32,856 nt of DNA from Gemmatimonadota bacterium (GCA_029262175.1 JAJCZV010000087.1:1-32856), one strand, 5' to 3'. Positions 7,300 to 15,602 are shown, numbered from the stretch's first letter. Program-made: numbers and translations. Notes: generated by a model from the letters alone, not told the origin.

Positions 7300-8378
7300 G
7301 GTTTTGCATCTCCTTCGTGTGCCGTTTCCGAGACGGGCAGCTCGATCGTGACCGTCGTTCCCTTACCCGCTTCGCTCTCGAGCCGCATGGATCCGCCCAG
7401 GATCGTGGCGCGTTCCTGCATGCCGATGATGCCGAGACCGCGATTCCCGGGGTTGCCGTGGTCGTTCTCCACGGCGAACCCTCGACCATTGTCTTTGACG
7501 ACGGCCGTCAGGACCCCATCCTCGACATCGAGGGCGATCGTCGTGCTCGTAGCGCCCGCGTGGCGCGCCACGTTGGCCATGGCCTCCTGGATGATCCGAT
7601 ACAGGGCGAGATTCCCATCCTCGCTGAGGACTCGATCCACCGTCCCGGCCTCTACCTTCGCTCGAATGCCGGCGTCGTCCAGCGCTTCCCTTGCTTGGGC
7701 ACGGATCGCCGCGGTCAGACCGGCTTCTTCCAGCGCAGGAGGACGCAGTCCGCGAAGAATCCGGCGCACGCCGTCTGATGTACGACGGATCTCGGTGTGC
7801 ATCTCTCGCAGCAAGGCCTCGCGCCGCTCTCCCTCGTCCATACGCCGCGCCATTTGAAGCCGTAAGACAAGAGCGGAAAGTGCCTGCGCGGTATCATCGT
7901 GGAGCTCGCGCGCGATCCGCTGTCGTTCCTCCTCCGCCCCTTGTAACAGGCCAGTCCCAAAAGTCCTGAGCCGCTTGCGCCGCGTGATGTCGCTGATCGA
8001 AACGAGGACGAATGAGCCGAGTGAGGTCTCGACCGGGCTGAGGGCGATCTCGACCGGCAACTCGGAGCCATCGCGCCGGAGGGCGAACAGTTCCAGGCCG
8101 ATTCCCATGGGTCGTGGGGCCGGCGCGCCCAGGAATCCGTCGATGTGCGCCGTGTGCCGGTCGCGAAAGCGCTCGGGTATCAGAATCTCGATCGGCTTGC
8201 CGATGAGTTCATGTGGATCGTATCCAAACACTCGTTCCGCTTGCGCGTTCAAATCCGCGATCATGCCGCGCTCGTCGACCATGAGGCCGGACGTGGGGCC
8301 CGCGACAAAGAGCTTCCGAAAGTCCGCGGCCGTTAAGTGGCTGGACGGACGATCCGGTGGTGCTGCGGGGTCGGGCAT
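7296..8378 (-). CDS. PAS-domain histidine kinase, HisKA_3 (NarL/DesK-like) type
   Basis: From the ATG at 8378 the protein has 360 residues and no membrane segment, so it is a soluble cytosolic sensor. A PAS domain spans about 20-135. The HisKA_3 dimerisation domain has the phospho-acceptor motif ARELHDDTAQAL (His160). The HATPase_c domain has an N-box QEAMANVARHAG and DNGRGF. His75 in FRDRHTAH sits where FixL-type PAS domains carry the haem-ligating His, but the FixL GIGR arginine is Leu here, and generic PAS domains share this motif. Haem binding is therefore open. HisKA_3 kinases normally partner NarL/LuxR-type regulators, yet this one is fused by operon overlap to a NtrC-type regulator. 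An upstream in-frame start at 8498 would add 40 low-complexity residues. Confidence 0.9.
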   Translation of the reverse strand: MPDPAAPPDRPSSHLTAADFRKLFVAGPTSGLMVDERGMIADLNAQAERVFGYDPHELIGKPIEILIPERFRDRHTAHIDGFLGAPAPRPMGIGLELFALRRDGSELPVEIALSPVETSLGSFVLVSISDITRRKRLRTFGTGLLQGAEEERQRIARELHDDTAQALSALVLRLQMARRMDEGERREALLREMHTEIRRTSDGVRRILRGLRPPALEEAGLTAAIRAQAREALDDAGIRAKVEAGTVDRVLSEDGNLALYRIIQEAMANVARHAGATSTTIALDVEDGVLTAVVKDNGRGFAVENDHGNPGNRGLGIIGMQERATILGGSMRLESEAGKGTTVTIELPVSETAHEGDAKP

Positions 8379-8491
8379 GTGCGGTCGCTCGATGGTCGGG
8401 GTAATTGATGGAGGCTGTCGCCACGTCGTGGCTATCCGAACTTCGGCTGTTCGAGAATCGCGTGTCAAACCGCGCCGCGTAGCACGTACGC

Positions 8492-10435
8492 TTACCACGA
8501 CGGCGCCGGTACGTTGGGCGCTTCGGTTCTCGGTTGTGCTTTCGCGGCCATCCGAGCGGCCAACCCCAGAAAGTCGCGCTCGGTCACCAGGCCGATGAGC
8601 CGACCGTCTCGGACCACAGGGAGCGACGACAGTCCACGCTCTCGCATGATGGCGAGGGCGTCCGAAACGAGCGTGTGCGGCGGGACGGTCAGGAGATCAC
8701 GACACATCACGTCTGACACCGGAGCGGCCCGCCTCGCGGCATCGCCCGGATCAGCGAGGTGACGGAAGAGATCGCCGCGTGTTACCAGTCCTACGAGCTG
8801 TCGGTCGTCGTCCTCCACCGGGATATGCCTGACATGCCGCCACTGCATCAAGCTCATCGCCAATTCGATGGGATCGGCGGCCCGGACCGTGAGAAGGTCG
8901 GTGCTCATCAGCTCATGCACCTGACGCGGGATCGCATCGCCCGTGCTCACATCGCCCGGGCGGACGCGGGGCCACTCATGCACCGGTGCACCGTCCTGTT
9001 GGGCCCGGAGCATCTCGTTGGTCAGCTCCCGAAGGGAAGCCACACCGCGCTCGCGACCACCCAGCGCTTCGTAGGCGGCCAGCGTCCACGCCGATCCGGT
9101 ACACCGCGACGACACACGATGCTCGATGATTCCGAGATAGTGATTTCGATCCGACGGATCGACGCCGAGCCGATCCAACCCGTCGCTTGCCAGTTCGAGT
9201 AACTCATCGAGCACGAGTCGTCGCGCACCGATCTCCCGGCCTTCGGTCCAACAGAGGGGAGCCCCGAGGCCGAGCCGCGCCGCCGAAACCAGGTTGCCTT
9301 TGGCGTGATCGAAGCGAGCGAACTCGCGAACATCGGAATAGCGGCCGATCAAGCCGCGCACGAGGCCATACCAGAAGGCTGCGTTGGCGACCTCGTCAGC
9401 AACCGTAGGTCCCGCTGGCAAGATTCGATTTTCGATTCGGAGGTGGGGAACGCCGTCCGTTATCCCGTAGCAGGCTCGGATCCAGCGATAGACGGTGCTG
9501 TTGAAGAGTTGGAGTGCCTCCAGGCGGGGGATGCGGCCCGCTTTCAACTCCTCGAGCGGGTCCACCGACGGGTCGTTGCCGACCAGGACGCGATATCTCG
9601 CGATGTCGTCGCGAAACAGCTCCACCGGCGACGACTCGAGCCAGTCCCGTCCAAACTGCACGCGGGGCTCGAAGTGCCTCGCACCGGCACCTGCGCGACG
9701 GGTGTCGACCGATTGTTGAAACAGCGCGATCCGCGACTCACTCCAAAGCCGACGTCCGAAGACCAGCGGCGAGTTGGTTGCGACGGCGAGGACGGGCGCG
9801 GCAGCCAACAAAGATGCGTTGTAGACCTGGGCGAACTCCGCGGCGTCGACTTGAAGATGGAGTTGAAAACTGGTGTTGCATGCCTCGAGCATGGATGAAT
9901 CGTGGTCGATCAGCAGTTCGTCTACGCCCTTCATGTAGACCCTGTAGTCTTCGCCGCGAAGTTGCCCGAGGGCGTCGTCGATGACCGCGTAGCGATTCTC
10001 TGGCGTCATGCTCTCCCGGCCGAGGTCCTCCGGTCGCAGCGTCGGGAGAATGCCACACAGGAGAACGTCGACGCCTTGTCGCGCGGCGCCCGTCTTCAAC
10101 GAGTCCAAGAGCCCGCTCAGCTGCTGTTCCATGTCGCGCAGGCAACGACCGCCCATAGCGATTGGATCGATGTTGATCTCGAGATTGAACGCGCCGAACT
10201 CGGAGGTGATGCGGGGGTCCAGACCCGTGGCCAAAACGTTGGGACCACGCGGCGCGGCATTTCGCTCGGAATCAACCAGGAACACCTCCTGCTCGGCACC
10301 GATGCGTGTAACCCCAGATTCGAGGGCTCCCCGCTCGATCATCAATTCGAGCGCTTTCAAGTCGGCGAGAAGCCGGCTCGTAAACTCTCGGATCGCGTCT
10401 GGATCGCCCAGGGGGCGGACGTTTTTGGTTCCCAT
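8492..10435 (-). CDS. GCS2-family glutamate-cysteine ligase-like protein fused to two CBS domains
   Basis: The 647-residue protein begins with a domain of the GCS2 (carboxylate-amine ligase) superfamily. RIGAEQEVFLV at about 46-56 gives the substrate/metal Glu motif, and later segments include HLQVD, NSPLVFG and LRIENRILP. After about residue 500 there are two CBS motifs, VHELMSTDLLTV and VSDVMCRDLLTV, each ending in a GLVTxxD strand. GCS2 enzymes join glutamate or similar acids to an amine using ATP. The CBS pair usually senses AMP/ATP or SAM, so the fusion suggests an energy-gated ligase. The exact substrate is unknown; glutathione or a related thiol is possible. The gene starts 6 bases after the USP gene in the same operon. 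Confidence 0.85.
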   Translation of the reverse strand: MGTKNVRPLGDPDAIREFTSRLLADLKALELMIERGALESGVTRIGAEQEVFLVDSERNAAPRGPNVLATGLDPRITSEFGAFNLEINIDPIAMGGRCLRDMEQQLSGLLDSLKTGAARQGVDVLLCGILPTLRPEDLGRESMTPENRYAVIDDALGQLRGEDYRVYMKGVDELLIDHDSSMLEACNTSFQLHLQVDAAEFAQVYNASLLAAAPVLAVATNSPLVFGRRLWSESRIALFQQSVDTRRAGAGARHFEPRVQFGRDWLESSPVELFRDDIARYRVLVGNDPSVDPLEELKAGRIPRLEALQLFNSTVYRWIRACYGITDGVPHLRIENRILPAGPTVADEVANAAFWYGLVRGLIGRYSDVREFARFDHAKGNLVSAARLGLGAPLCWTEGREIGARRLVLDELLELASDGLDRLGVDPSDRNHYLGIIEHRVSSRCTGSAWTLAAYEALGGRERGVASLRELTNEMLRAQQDGAPVHEWPRVRPGDVSTGDAIPRQVHELMSTDLLTVRAADPIELAMSLMQWRHVRHIPVEDDDRQLVGLVTRGDLFRHLADPGDAARRAAPVSDVMCRDLLTVPPHTLVSDALAIMRERGLSSLPVVRDGRLIGLVTERDFLGLAARMAAKAQPRTEAPNVPAPSW

Positions 10436-10441
10436 GCTCGA

Positions 10442-11356
10442 TTAGGCGACGTCTGCGTGGTGGATCGCTTTCTCGGCCCGTCCCTGCGTTGGGATGGCGA
10501 GCACCGGGCACGAGGCTCGTCTTATGACAGTGTCGGCCACCGACCCGATCAGCGTTCGTCCAAGAGCGCCAGCGCCGTGTGTTCCCATGACGATCAGGTC
10601 GATGCCATAGCGTTCTGATGCCGCGAGGATCTCGACCGCCGGCTCGCCGTTGGCGACTCGGAGCTGCGTCCCGTCTGGAAGGTCTGCCTCGCGTACGCTG
10701 TCGCTCAACCAGTTGTGAGCGAGGCGCTCGAGCTCGGCGTCCGTCGCGCGGGCCGCAGGTTTGATCGCTCGCAGATGCGCCGCAGTCGGATACTCGAGCA
10801 CATGGAGCAACGTCGGGTCGACTTTAAAGCGCGCCGCGAGACTTTTCGCCCAGTCGAGCACCCCCGCGTCTACCGCCGTCTCGTCGATCGGGAACATGAT
10901 TCCGGCCGGAGGACTTCGAAGCGCACCCCGTCCGACGATCGTCGGTAGTCTCGCCTCGTGAAGCAGCTTCACCGCCGTGCTGCCGAGAAGACTCCACTGT
11001 CCTTTCTGGCGCGCATGGGGGCCCACAGCGATCAGGTCCGCCTCGACGGAATCGGCAACCGCGGCGATCTGCTCGGCGGGGCTTCCCAACCGAGTACGGA
11101 TCTCGGTCTTGATGCCGGTTTCGCGCTCGAACTGTTCTGCCAATTCCGTCAGGCGGTGCTTCGTGCCCGCCCTCGCGGAGATGAGAATCTGTTCTTCATC
11201 GCCCCAAAGAGGCGCGAGGAACCGGGGCGGTTTGGGGAGGTGCAGGGCGTTTACGAGGATCACTCGAGACGGACCGAAGTTGTGGGCGGCCCATCGCACA
11301 CTAGGAAGCCCAGAACCGGCAAGGTCCACGCCGCCGACGATCGTTTGGATGTTCAT
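10442..11356 (-). CDS. Tandem universal stress protein (UspA family)
   Basis: The 304-residue protein contains two UspA folds. The first (about 1-145) has a degraded nucleotide loop: GPHARQKGQWSLLGS. The second (about 150-290) has the complete G-x2-G-x9-G(S/T) pattern in GTHGAGALGRTLIGS, typical of ATP-binding USPs. Tandem USPs are commonly induced by starvation, hypoxia or nitric oxide. The asymmetry suggests that only the second domain binds nucleotide. It lies 2 bases downstream of the other USP gene and directly ahead of the GCS2-CBS gene, so all are probably co-transcribed. Confidence 0.92.
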   Translation of the reverse strand: MNIQTIVGGVDLAGSGLPSVRWAAHNFGPSRVILVNALHLPKPPRFLAPLWGDEEQILISARAGTKHRLTELAEQFERETGIKTEIRTRLGSPAEQIAAVADSVEADLIAVGPHARQKGQWSLLGSTAVKLLHEARLPTIVGRGALRSPPAGIMFPIDETAVDAGVLDWAKSLAARFKVDPTLLHVLEYPTAAHLRAIKPAARATDAELERLAHNWLSDSVREADLPDGTQLRVANGEPAVEILAASERYGIDLIVMGTHGAGALGRTLIGSVADTVIRRASCPVLAIPTQGRAEKAIHHADVA

Positions 11357-11358
11357 GG

Positions 11359-12276
11359 TTACTCCTTCGCTGCTGCGGATGAATCGACAACCGCGACCGT
11401 CTCCGGGAGAAGTTCTTTGCCCGTTTCCTTGAGGACGAAGACGGGGCAGGGTGCGCGGCGGGCGACGCCCTCGGTCGCGCTCCCTAGAAGGACGCGTCGG
11501 ACTCCGGTGAGCCCATGGCTCGACATCATGATCAGGTCGTGTCCGTTCTCTTCCGCGTACTCCGCGATCTCTTGAGCAATCCGCCCGTGTCGAATCATCA
11601 CATCGACGTCAATGTCTGAATCGAGAGCCTCTGCCAGCCGCTTCAGCCGATCCAGCGCGGCGCGGCGGTTTTCAGGCAGCGCGAGGTTCGCAACGTAGAA
11701 ATCGGGATAGACCGGCATCTCGATGATATGAACGAGTTCCAGCGAGGCTCCGAGGCTCCGAGCCAACTCCGTTGCATGACTCAGCAGCCCATGGGTTGCG
11801 TCTGAAAAGTCGATCGGGACAAGGATGCGCCCCGTGGGGGCCTTCTCTGTCCCGTCTTCTCCTCGGCGAACGATAAGAACGGGTCTTCGCGCAAACCTGA
11901 GCACCTCTTCGGCAACGCTTCCCACGTTCCAGAGTTGAAAGCCTCGCCGCCCGTGCGACCCAATGACGATGAGATCGACATCGAGATCGCGAGCAAACTC
12001 CAGAACTGCGAGCCCCGCGGCCCGGCCGCTCGTCACATGATGTTTGACGAGCGATCCATCGACCGGCGCCCCACCCGGCTCGAGTACTCCACGAGCTTCC
12101 ACCTCTCCGGGAAACGGTGTCGGGACAGCTTCTATTTCGCCGCTGCTATCCACGACATGTAGAAAGTGGAGTTCAGATCCATGCCTGTCGGCGAGGTTCA
12201 ACGCGGTCGGCAGGGCCGCTTGGGCCAACTCTGAAAAGTCGGTGGTAAACAGGATCCTTCGGATGTCTAGCATCAA
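11359..12276 (-). CDS. Tandem universal stress protein (UspA family), first gene of leftward operon
   Basis: The 305-residue protein has two UspA domains. It begins MMLDIRRILFTTDFSELA, the usual first strand. The nucleotide-binding loops are GSHGRRGFQLWNVGS in the first domain and SSHGLTGVRRVLLGS in the second. Both look competent apart from Ser in place of Gly at the start of the second. It is the first gene of the leftward operon ending with the response regulator at 5860. A 511-base intergenic region lies upstream, with a sigma-54-like element about 155 bases before the start. It likely buffers energy stress; the molecular function of tandem USPs is generally not known. Confidence 0.92.
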   Translation of the reverse strand: MMLDIRRILFTTDFSELAQAALPTALNLADRHGSELHFLHVVDSSGEIEAVPTPFPGEVEARGVLEPGGAPVDGSLVKHHVTSGRAAGLAVLEFARDLDVDLIVIGSHGRRGFQLWNVGSVAEEVLRFARRPVLIVRRGEDGTEKAPTGRILVPIDFSDATHGLLSHATELARSLGASLELVHIIEMPVYPDFYVANLALPENRRAALDRLKRLAEALDSDIDVDVMIRHGRIAQEIAEYAEENGHDLIMMSSHGLTGVRRVLLGSATEGVARRAPCPVFVLKETGKELLPETVAVVDSSAAAKE

Positions 12277-12431
12277 GAAACTCCCAGGCGACGCCGGGTT
12301 TGCACATTTGGGCCGGCGCTGGCTCGTGTGCGACGGCTTTGGTCTACAAAAGCTCTATGAGCACCGCGCGTACCGATCCTCGACAACCCGTCGGATCAGG
12401 CCTAAACGCTGTGATTGCAACGCGTTGAGAG

Positions 12432-12447
12432 GGCATGAGGTCCGCCT
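12432..12447 (-). promoter_or_regulatory. Possible sigma-54 promoter for USP operon
   Basis: On the minus strand the sequence AGGCGGACCTCATGCC keeps GG and GC with the required 10-base spacing of -24/-12 promoters. It is weak by itself. It resembles the element at 19219-19234 (11 of 16 identical) that lies a similar distance upstream of the third USP gene. Inference only. Confidence 0.25.
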
Positions 12448-12466
12448 GATCGCGGGCAGTGCGGGA

Positions 12467-12504
12467 CAATAAATCCCGATCGCGGGACAGATCGGGCATT
12501 ATTG
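12467..12504. repeat. Long imperfect inverted repeat (candidate operator/enhancer)
   Basis: Two 15-base arms, CAATAAATCCCGATC and GATCGGGCATTATTG, pair with two mismatches around an 8-base spacer. It is AT-richer than its surroundings and lies between the two divergent sigma-54-like elements. It could be an activator binding site or, if transcribed, an RNA hairpin. No T-run follows, so a terminator is unlikely. Confidence 0.6.
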
Positions 12505-12699
12505 CTCAAAGCCCCGTTGGAACGCTCTCTCGTTTTGAGGGACAGGAACCCCCACCCCCAGATCAGCCCAATCGAGACAACCTGACTCATCCGGCCTCGG
12601 GCCCTTCGCCACCCCGTCGCACGGTCTGGACGACGTAATCTCTTTAATAACAACGAGTTGGGCCGGTTGAATCCCGATCAACAGAGGGGGGTATACACC

Positions 12700-12715
12700 T
12701 GGTATGACGCTCGCA
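12700..12715 (+). promoter_or_regulatory. Candidate sigma-54 promoter for DUF5335-CBS-baeRF operon
   Basis: TGGTATGACGCTCGCA matches the -24/-12 consensus TGGCACG-N4-TTGCW at 9 of 12 defined positions, with exact GG-N10-GC spacing. The predicted transcription start near 12726 would leave a leader of about 60 bases before the gene at 12788. A cognate-type activator is encoded in the neighbouring operon. Confidence 0.45.
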
Positions 12716-12787
12716 ACCTGCCATGACGACAGCGCCGGAAAGACCGGAAAGAGTTGGGCGCCGACCAGCGCCCCTAGGAGGGCAGGC

Positions 12788-13123
12788 ATGCAAACAACGA
12801 CGATCCCCCGAGTCGACTGGCCTTCGGAAATGAAGGCCTTCTCGGATCGAAACGCGGGGTGGCAGACGTCTCTGGAGGTCCTGGACCCGGAGTTCGGAGC
12901 CCAGCGGCAGCAGCACGAGTACCAGCTGTTCGGCGTCACATACGATCGTCGCGACCAGCGTTTGCAGATCATGCTCGGCACCTTCGGCGGTGTAGGGCCG
13001 CACGTGACCCACACCATCGGCGATGTCGAAAGCATCGACATACTTCACGACGACGCCGGACACGAGACGACACTCCGGATTAAGCAATCGGGTGCGCAAA
13101 CCTTGTTACGCATCGACCGCTGA
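12788..13123 (+). CDS. DUF5335-like small protein
   Basis: The 111-residue soluble protein has no signal peptide or membrane segment. It begins MQTTTIPRVDWPSEMKAFSD and contains alternating beta-strand-like stretches such as HEYQLFGVTYDRR and LQIMLGTFGGV. I recognise the pattern of DUF5335-type proteins, whose function is unknown. The ATG at 12788 follows a clear AGGAGGG ribosome site. It is the first gene of a three-gene operon with a two-CBS protein and an eRF1-like protein. A longer in-frame start at 12704 would overlap the proposed promoter. Confidence 0.75.
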   Translation: MQTTTIPRVDWPSEMKAFSDRNAGWQTSLEVLDPEFGAQRQQHEYQLFGVTYDRRDQRLQIMLGTFGGVGPHVTHTIGDVESIDILHDDAGHETTLRIKQSGAQTLLRIDR

Positions 13124-13150
13124 CCATCCCCTACAAAGAGAGGTACGACT

Positions 13151-13588
13151 ATGAATGCCGGGACGCTGTGTACACAAAAAGTCAGCACTGTGTTGCCCGA
13201 GGATACACTCCGAGTCGCCGCACAGCGGATGGTCCGCCAATCGGTGGGTACGTTAGTCGTCGTTGATCCGCGCACGGAGGGAAGAGATGCGATCGGGATT
13301 ATCACGGACCGAGATCTCGTCACTCGCGGGGTCGCGGCTGGGCTCAACCCCGAGATCAGTCGCGTCGCCATGGTCATGTCGCTCCCTATTCAAAGCGTTC
13401 GAGAGGACACGCCCATCGAAGAGGCGCTCGACAAGATGTCCAGACGCGGCATCCGGCGGCTGGTCGTCAAGGACTCCGAGGGGAGCCTGAGCGGAATCCT
13501 TTCGCTCGACGACATCCTCGAGTCGTTGGCCGATGATGTGAGCCTGATCGGTCGCGTGCTGGAGAAGCACGCTCCCATCTATGGGTAA
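13151..13588 (+). CDS. Two-CBS-domain protein (HRP1/Rv2626c-like architecture)
   Basis: The 145-residue protein consists almost entirely of a CBS pair. The first repeat runs from VSTVLPEDTLRVAAQRMV to IGIITDRDLV, the second from IQSVREDTPIEEALDKM to SGILSLDDIL. Such stand-alone pairs bind adenine nucleotides, and the mycobacterial hypoxic response protein 1 has the same layout. No extra catalytic domain is present, so it probably acts by binding a partner. An AGAGAGG ribosome site precedes the ATG. Its end overlaps the baeRF gene by 8 bases. Confidence 0.9.
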   Translation: MNAGTLCTQKVSTVLPEDTLRVAAQRMVRQSVGTLVVVDPRTEGRDAIGIITDRDLVTRGVAAGLNPEISRVAMVMSLPIQSVREDTPIEEALDKMSRRGIRRLVVKDSEGSLSGILSLDDILESLADDVSLIGRVLEKHAPIYG

Positions 13589-14780
13589 GCGCGCCGCGAT
13601 TCAGGCCAAGGCAGATGCGGATGTCGCAAAGGTGTGGGAACCATTCGGCGAGCGGAAGCTGTCGGAGCTGCTCATAGAACGACCCGGGCCGGCGATATCC
13701 ATCTTCATCCCGGTGCCGGAAGGTGCACCCCACGCAGACCGGGACCGACTTACCCTCCGCGCGGCGATCGACGAGGCGCGCAGGTTACTCGAGAGCGACC
13801 CATCATATGACGGTTCGGGGGAGATCCTCGAGGCGATCGCCGCCAGCGTTCCAGAGTCATGGAATGGCGGCGGGGGAGGTGTGGTTCTTTTTGGCGCGCC
13901 GGAGTTCGTGCGGGCCTACCGCCTACCGGCTGAGGTTCCGCCTTTGGTCGTGGTCGGATCGAGCTTTCATACCCGTCCTTTGCTGCGATACCTCCAGGAG
14001 CCGAGCCGGTTTTGGATTCTGGAGCTGTCGCAGGGTTCCGTCCGACTCTGGGCCGGCGACGGGGCGCGAGCGAGAGTGCTAGACCAGGGAGTTCTTCCCG
14101 TCGATATGGCTTCGGCGCTGGGCTACGAATACGCCCGGGATTCAGAGATCGTGCACCGGGGGGCCGGGCGGGGTCGTTCCAACGGCACGTTCTCGGGGCA
14201 CGGCGTCGGAGACGACGACCGTGACGCTTCGCTCGAAAAGTTCTTTCGGATCGTCGACGCCTCGGTGCGCGAAACCCTAGGGTCACGGAAAGACCCGATC
14301 GTGCTCGCGGCGGTGAAGGAACATCACCCGCTGTTCCATTCGATCACTCAGCTCGAAACTTTGACCCAGCATGGTATTGAAGCGTCGATACATGGTTGGA
14401 ATCCAGACCGGGTACACTCTGCCGCATGGCCACTCGGCCGCGAGGCGGTGGAGCAGCGTCTCGATGACCTGCTCGCCCTATGGGAAACCGCGTACCACCA
14501 GGGCAAGGGTGAGATGGATCTCGCGAACCTGAGCCGAATGGCCGTGGCCGGGCGTGTGCGATACCTGTTGACGGAACGCGATCGTCGGTTGTGGGGCGTT
14601 CTGGATCGAAACGTCGGAACCGTGGAAGTGAGTCAGGTAGGCGGGGACGACCCGGGCCCACACGCCGTGGAACTCCTGGACGAACTCTCCGAGGTGGTTC
14701 TGCTCCACGGTGGTGAAGTTCGCGCCGTGTCCCCAGAACGCATGCCCACGGAGACGGGGGTCGCCGGGATCCTTCGCTAA
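13581..14780 (+). CDS. Bacterial archaeo-eukaryotic release factor (baeRF)-type protein
   Basis: The 399-residue protein resembles the baeRF group, bacterial relatives of eRF1/Pelota. It starts with a helical region and the strand PAISIFIPVPEG, continues through FWILELSQGSVRLW and a glycine-rich loop RGAGRGRSNGTFSGHGVGDDD (about 195-215), and ends with an alpha/beta domain containing VLLHGGEVRAVSPERMPTETGVAGILR. The glycine-rich loop sits where eRF1 carries its GGQ loop, but I do not see an exact GGQ triplet. Family members are suspected to act on stalled or hibernating ribosomes. It is translationally coupled to the CBS gene. The family call is from pattern memory, without alignment. Confidence 0.7.
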   Translation: MGKRAAIQAKADADVAKVWEPFGERKLSELLIERPGPAISIFIPVPEGAPHADRDRLTLRAAIDEARRLLESDPSYDGSGEILEAIAASVPESWNGGGGGVVLFGAPEFVRAYRLPAEVPPLVVVGSSFHTRPLLRYLQEPSRFWILELSQGSVRLWAGDGARARVLDQGVLPVDMASALGYEYARDSEIVHRGAGRGRSNGTFSGHGVGDDDRDASLEKFFRIVDASVRETLGSRKDPIVLAAVKEHHPLFHSITQLETLTQHGIEASIHGWNPDRVHSAAWPLGREAVEQRLDDLLALWETAYHQGKGEMDLANLSRMAVAGRVRYLLTERDRRLWGVLDRNVGTVEVSQVGGDDPGPHAVELLDELSEVVLLHGGEVRAVSPERMPTETGVAGILR

Positions 14781-14792
14781 GCTCGGGCTGGA

Positions 14793-15602
14793 CTACGGGC
14801 GGGTCGAGAGAGCGCTGCGGCCGCTCACCGCGCGCTCGATGTCCGGGAGTGCGGCTCGGGCTGCGCGGGCCCCTTCACTTTGGATCGCCTCGCTCGAACG
14901 CGTGTTCCAACGATTGAAACGCGCGAGGTCGGGTCTGACGATCACGTCCGCCGGATAGGCCAGCTGCGCCGAGCTGGCGGTTGCGACTGCGATCTCGAAG
15001 GCGTTGACGATCACCTCCATCAACCCGCGCGGTCTTGTGAAATCAAGCCCCCGATCAAGCGACACGCCCACAACGACCTCTGCGCCCAACTCACGCGCTG
15101 CGAGCACGGGAACGTTCTCTACGATGGCCCCGTCGACGAGGAAACGACCGTCGATCTCGACCGGCTGGAAGATGCCGGGAATCGCGGCACTCGCGCGCAC
15201 CGCCATTCCAACCGGTCCCTCCCGTAAGACGACGCGCTCACCGGTCGAGATGTCGGCCGCCACCACGGCCAAGGGTCGGCCGGACTCCGTGAGGTCGACA
15301 GGACCAAGAATCTCTTCGCAGATATCGCCCAACTCACGGTTGGAAAAGACAGCGCCCCGCCTCGCCGAGAGGTGCGAAACGGAGCGCCAGTTCAATCGCT
15401 CGAGGGCCGCTCCGATTTCCGTCGAGCTGAGCCCAAACGCCCAAAGAGCCGCTACCAAGGCCCCGGCGCTTGTGCCTGTGATCACGTCGGGGTCCAGATC
15501 AGCATCCTCGAACACCGAGTGGAGTCCCACGTGCGCATGCCCTCGCACCGCGCCCCCGCCCAGAGCGAGCCCCCATACGCCGCCGGCGCATCCGCGTGGC
15601 AC
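14793..15602 (-). CDS. Patatin-like phospholipase
   Basis: From the GTG at 15602 the protein has 269 residues. The oxyanion-hole motif GGGAVRG is at 15-21. The nucleophile elbow GTSAG (43-47) gives Ser45. The DGA motif gives Asp157, the second member of the Ser-Asp dyad. It should be a cytosolic or membrane-associated acyl hydrolase (RssA-like, single domain). I chose this GTG because it overlaps the oxidase subunit I stop by one base (TAGTG), implying translational coupling. An upstream ATG at 15704 would overlap the oxidase gene by 103 bases and add nothing patatin-like. Association with a terminal oxidase operon suggests membrane lipid maintenance, which is inference. Confidence 0.88.
   Translation of the reverse strand: MPRGCAGGVWGLALGGGAVRGHAHVGLHSVFEDADLDPDVITGTSAGALVAALWAFGLSSTEIGAALERLNWRSVSHLSARRGAVFSNRELGDICEEILGPVDLTESGRPLAVVAADISTGERVVLREGPVGMAVRASAAIPGIFQPVEIDGRFLVDGAIVENVPVLAARELGAEVVVGVSLDRGLDFTRPRGLMEVIVNAFEIAVATASSAQLAYPADVIVRPDLARFNRWNTRSSEAIQSEGARAARAALPDIERAVSGRSALSTRP

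Larger units (their letters stand above)
12277..12787. other. 511-base divergent intergenic region with regulatory signals
   Basis: This gap separates the leftward USP operon from the rightward DUF5335/CBS/baeRF operon. I see no convincing small gene. It holds a leftward and a rightward sigma-54-like element, a long imperfect inverted repeat between them, and several GGGACA hexamers (12463, 12484, 12539). It is the best place in the window for a shared upstream activator site. Confidence 0.6.

Noticed and set aside
12308..12323. Another GG-N10-GC match on the + strand
   Set aside because: It matches only TGG and GC of the sigma-54 consensus and lies over 450 bases before the nearest + strand gene.
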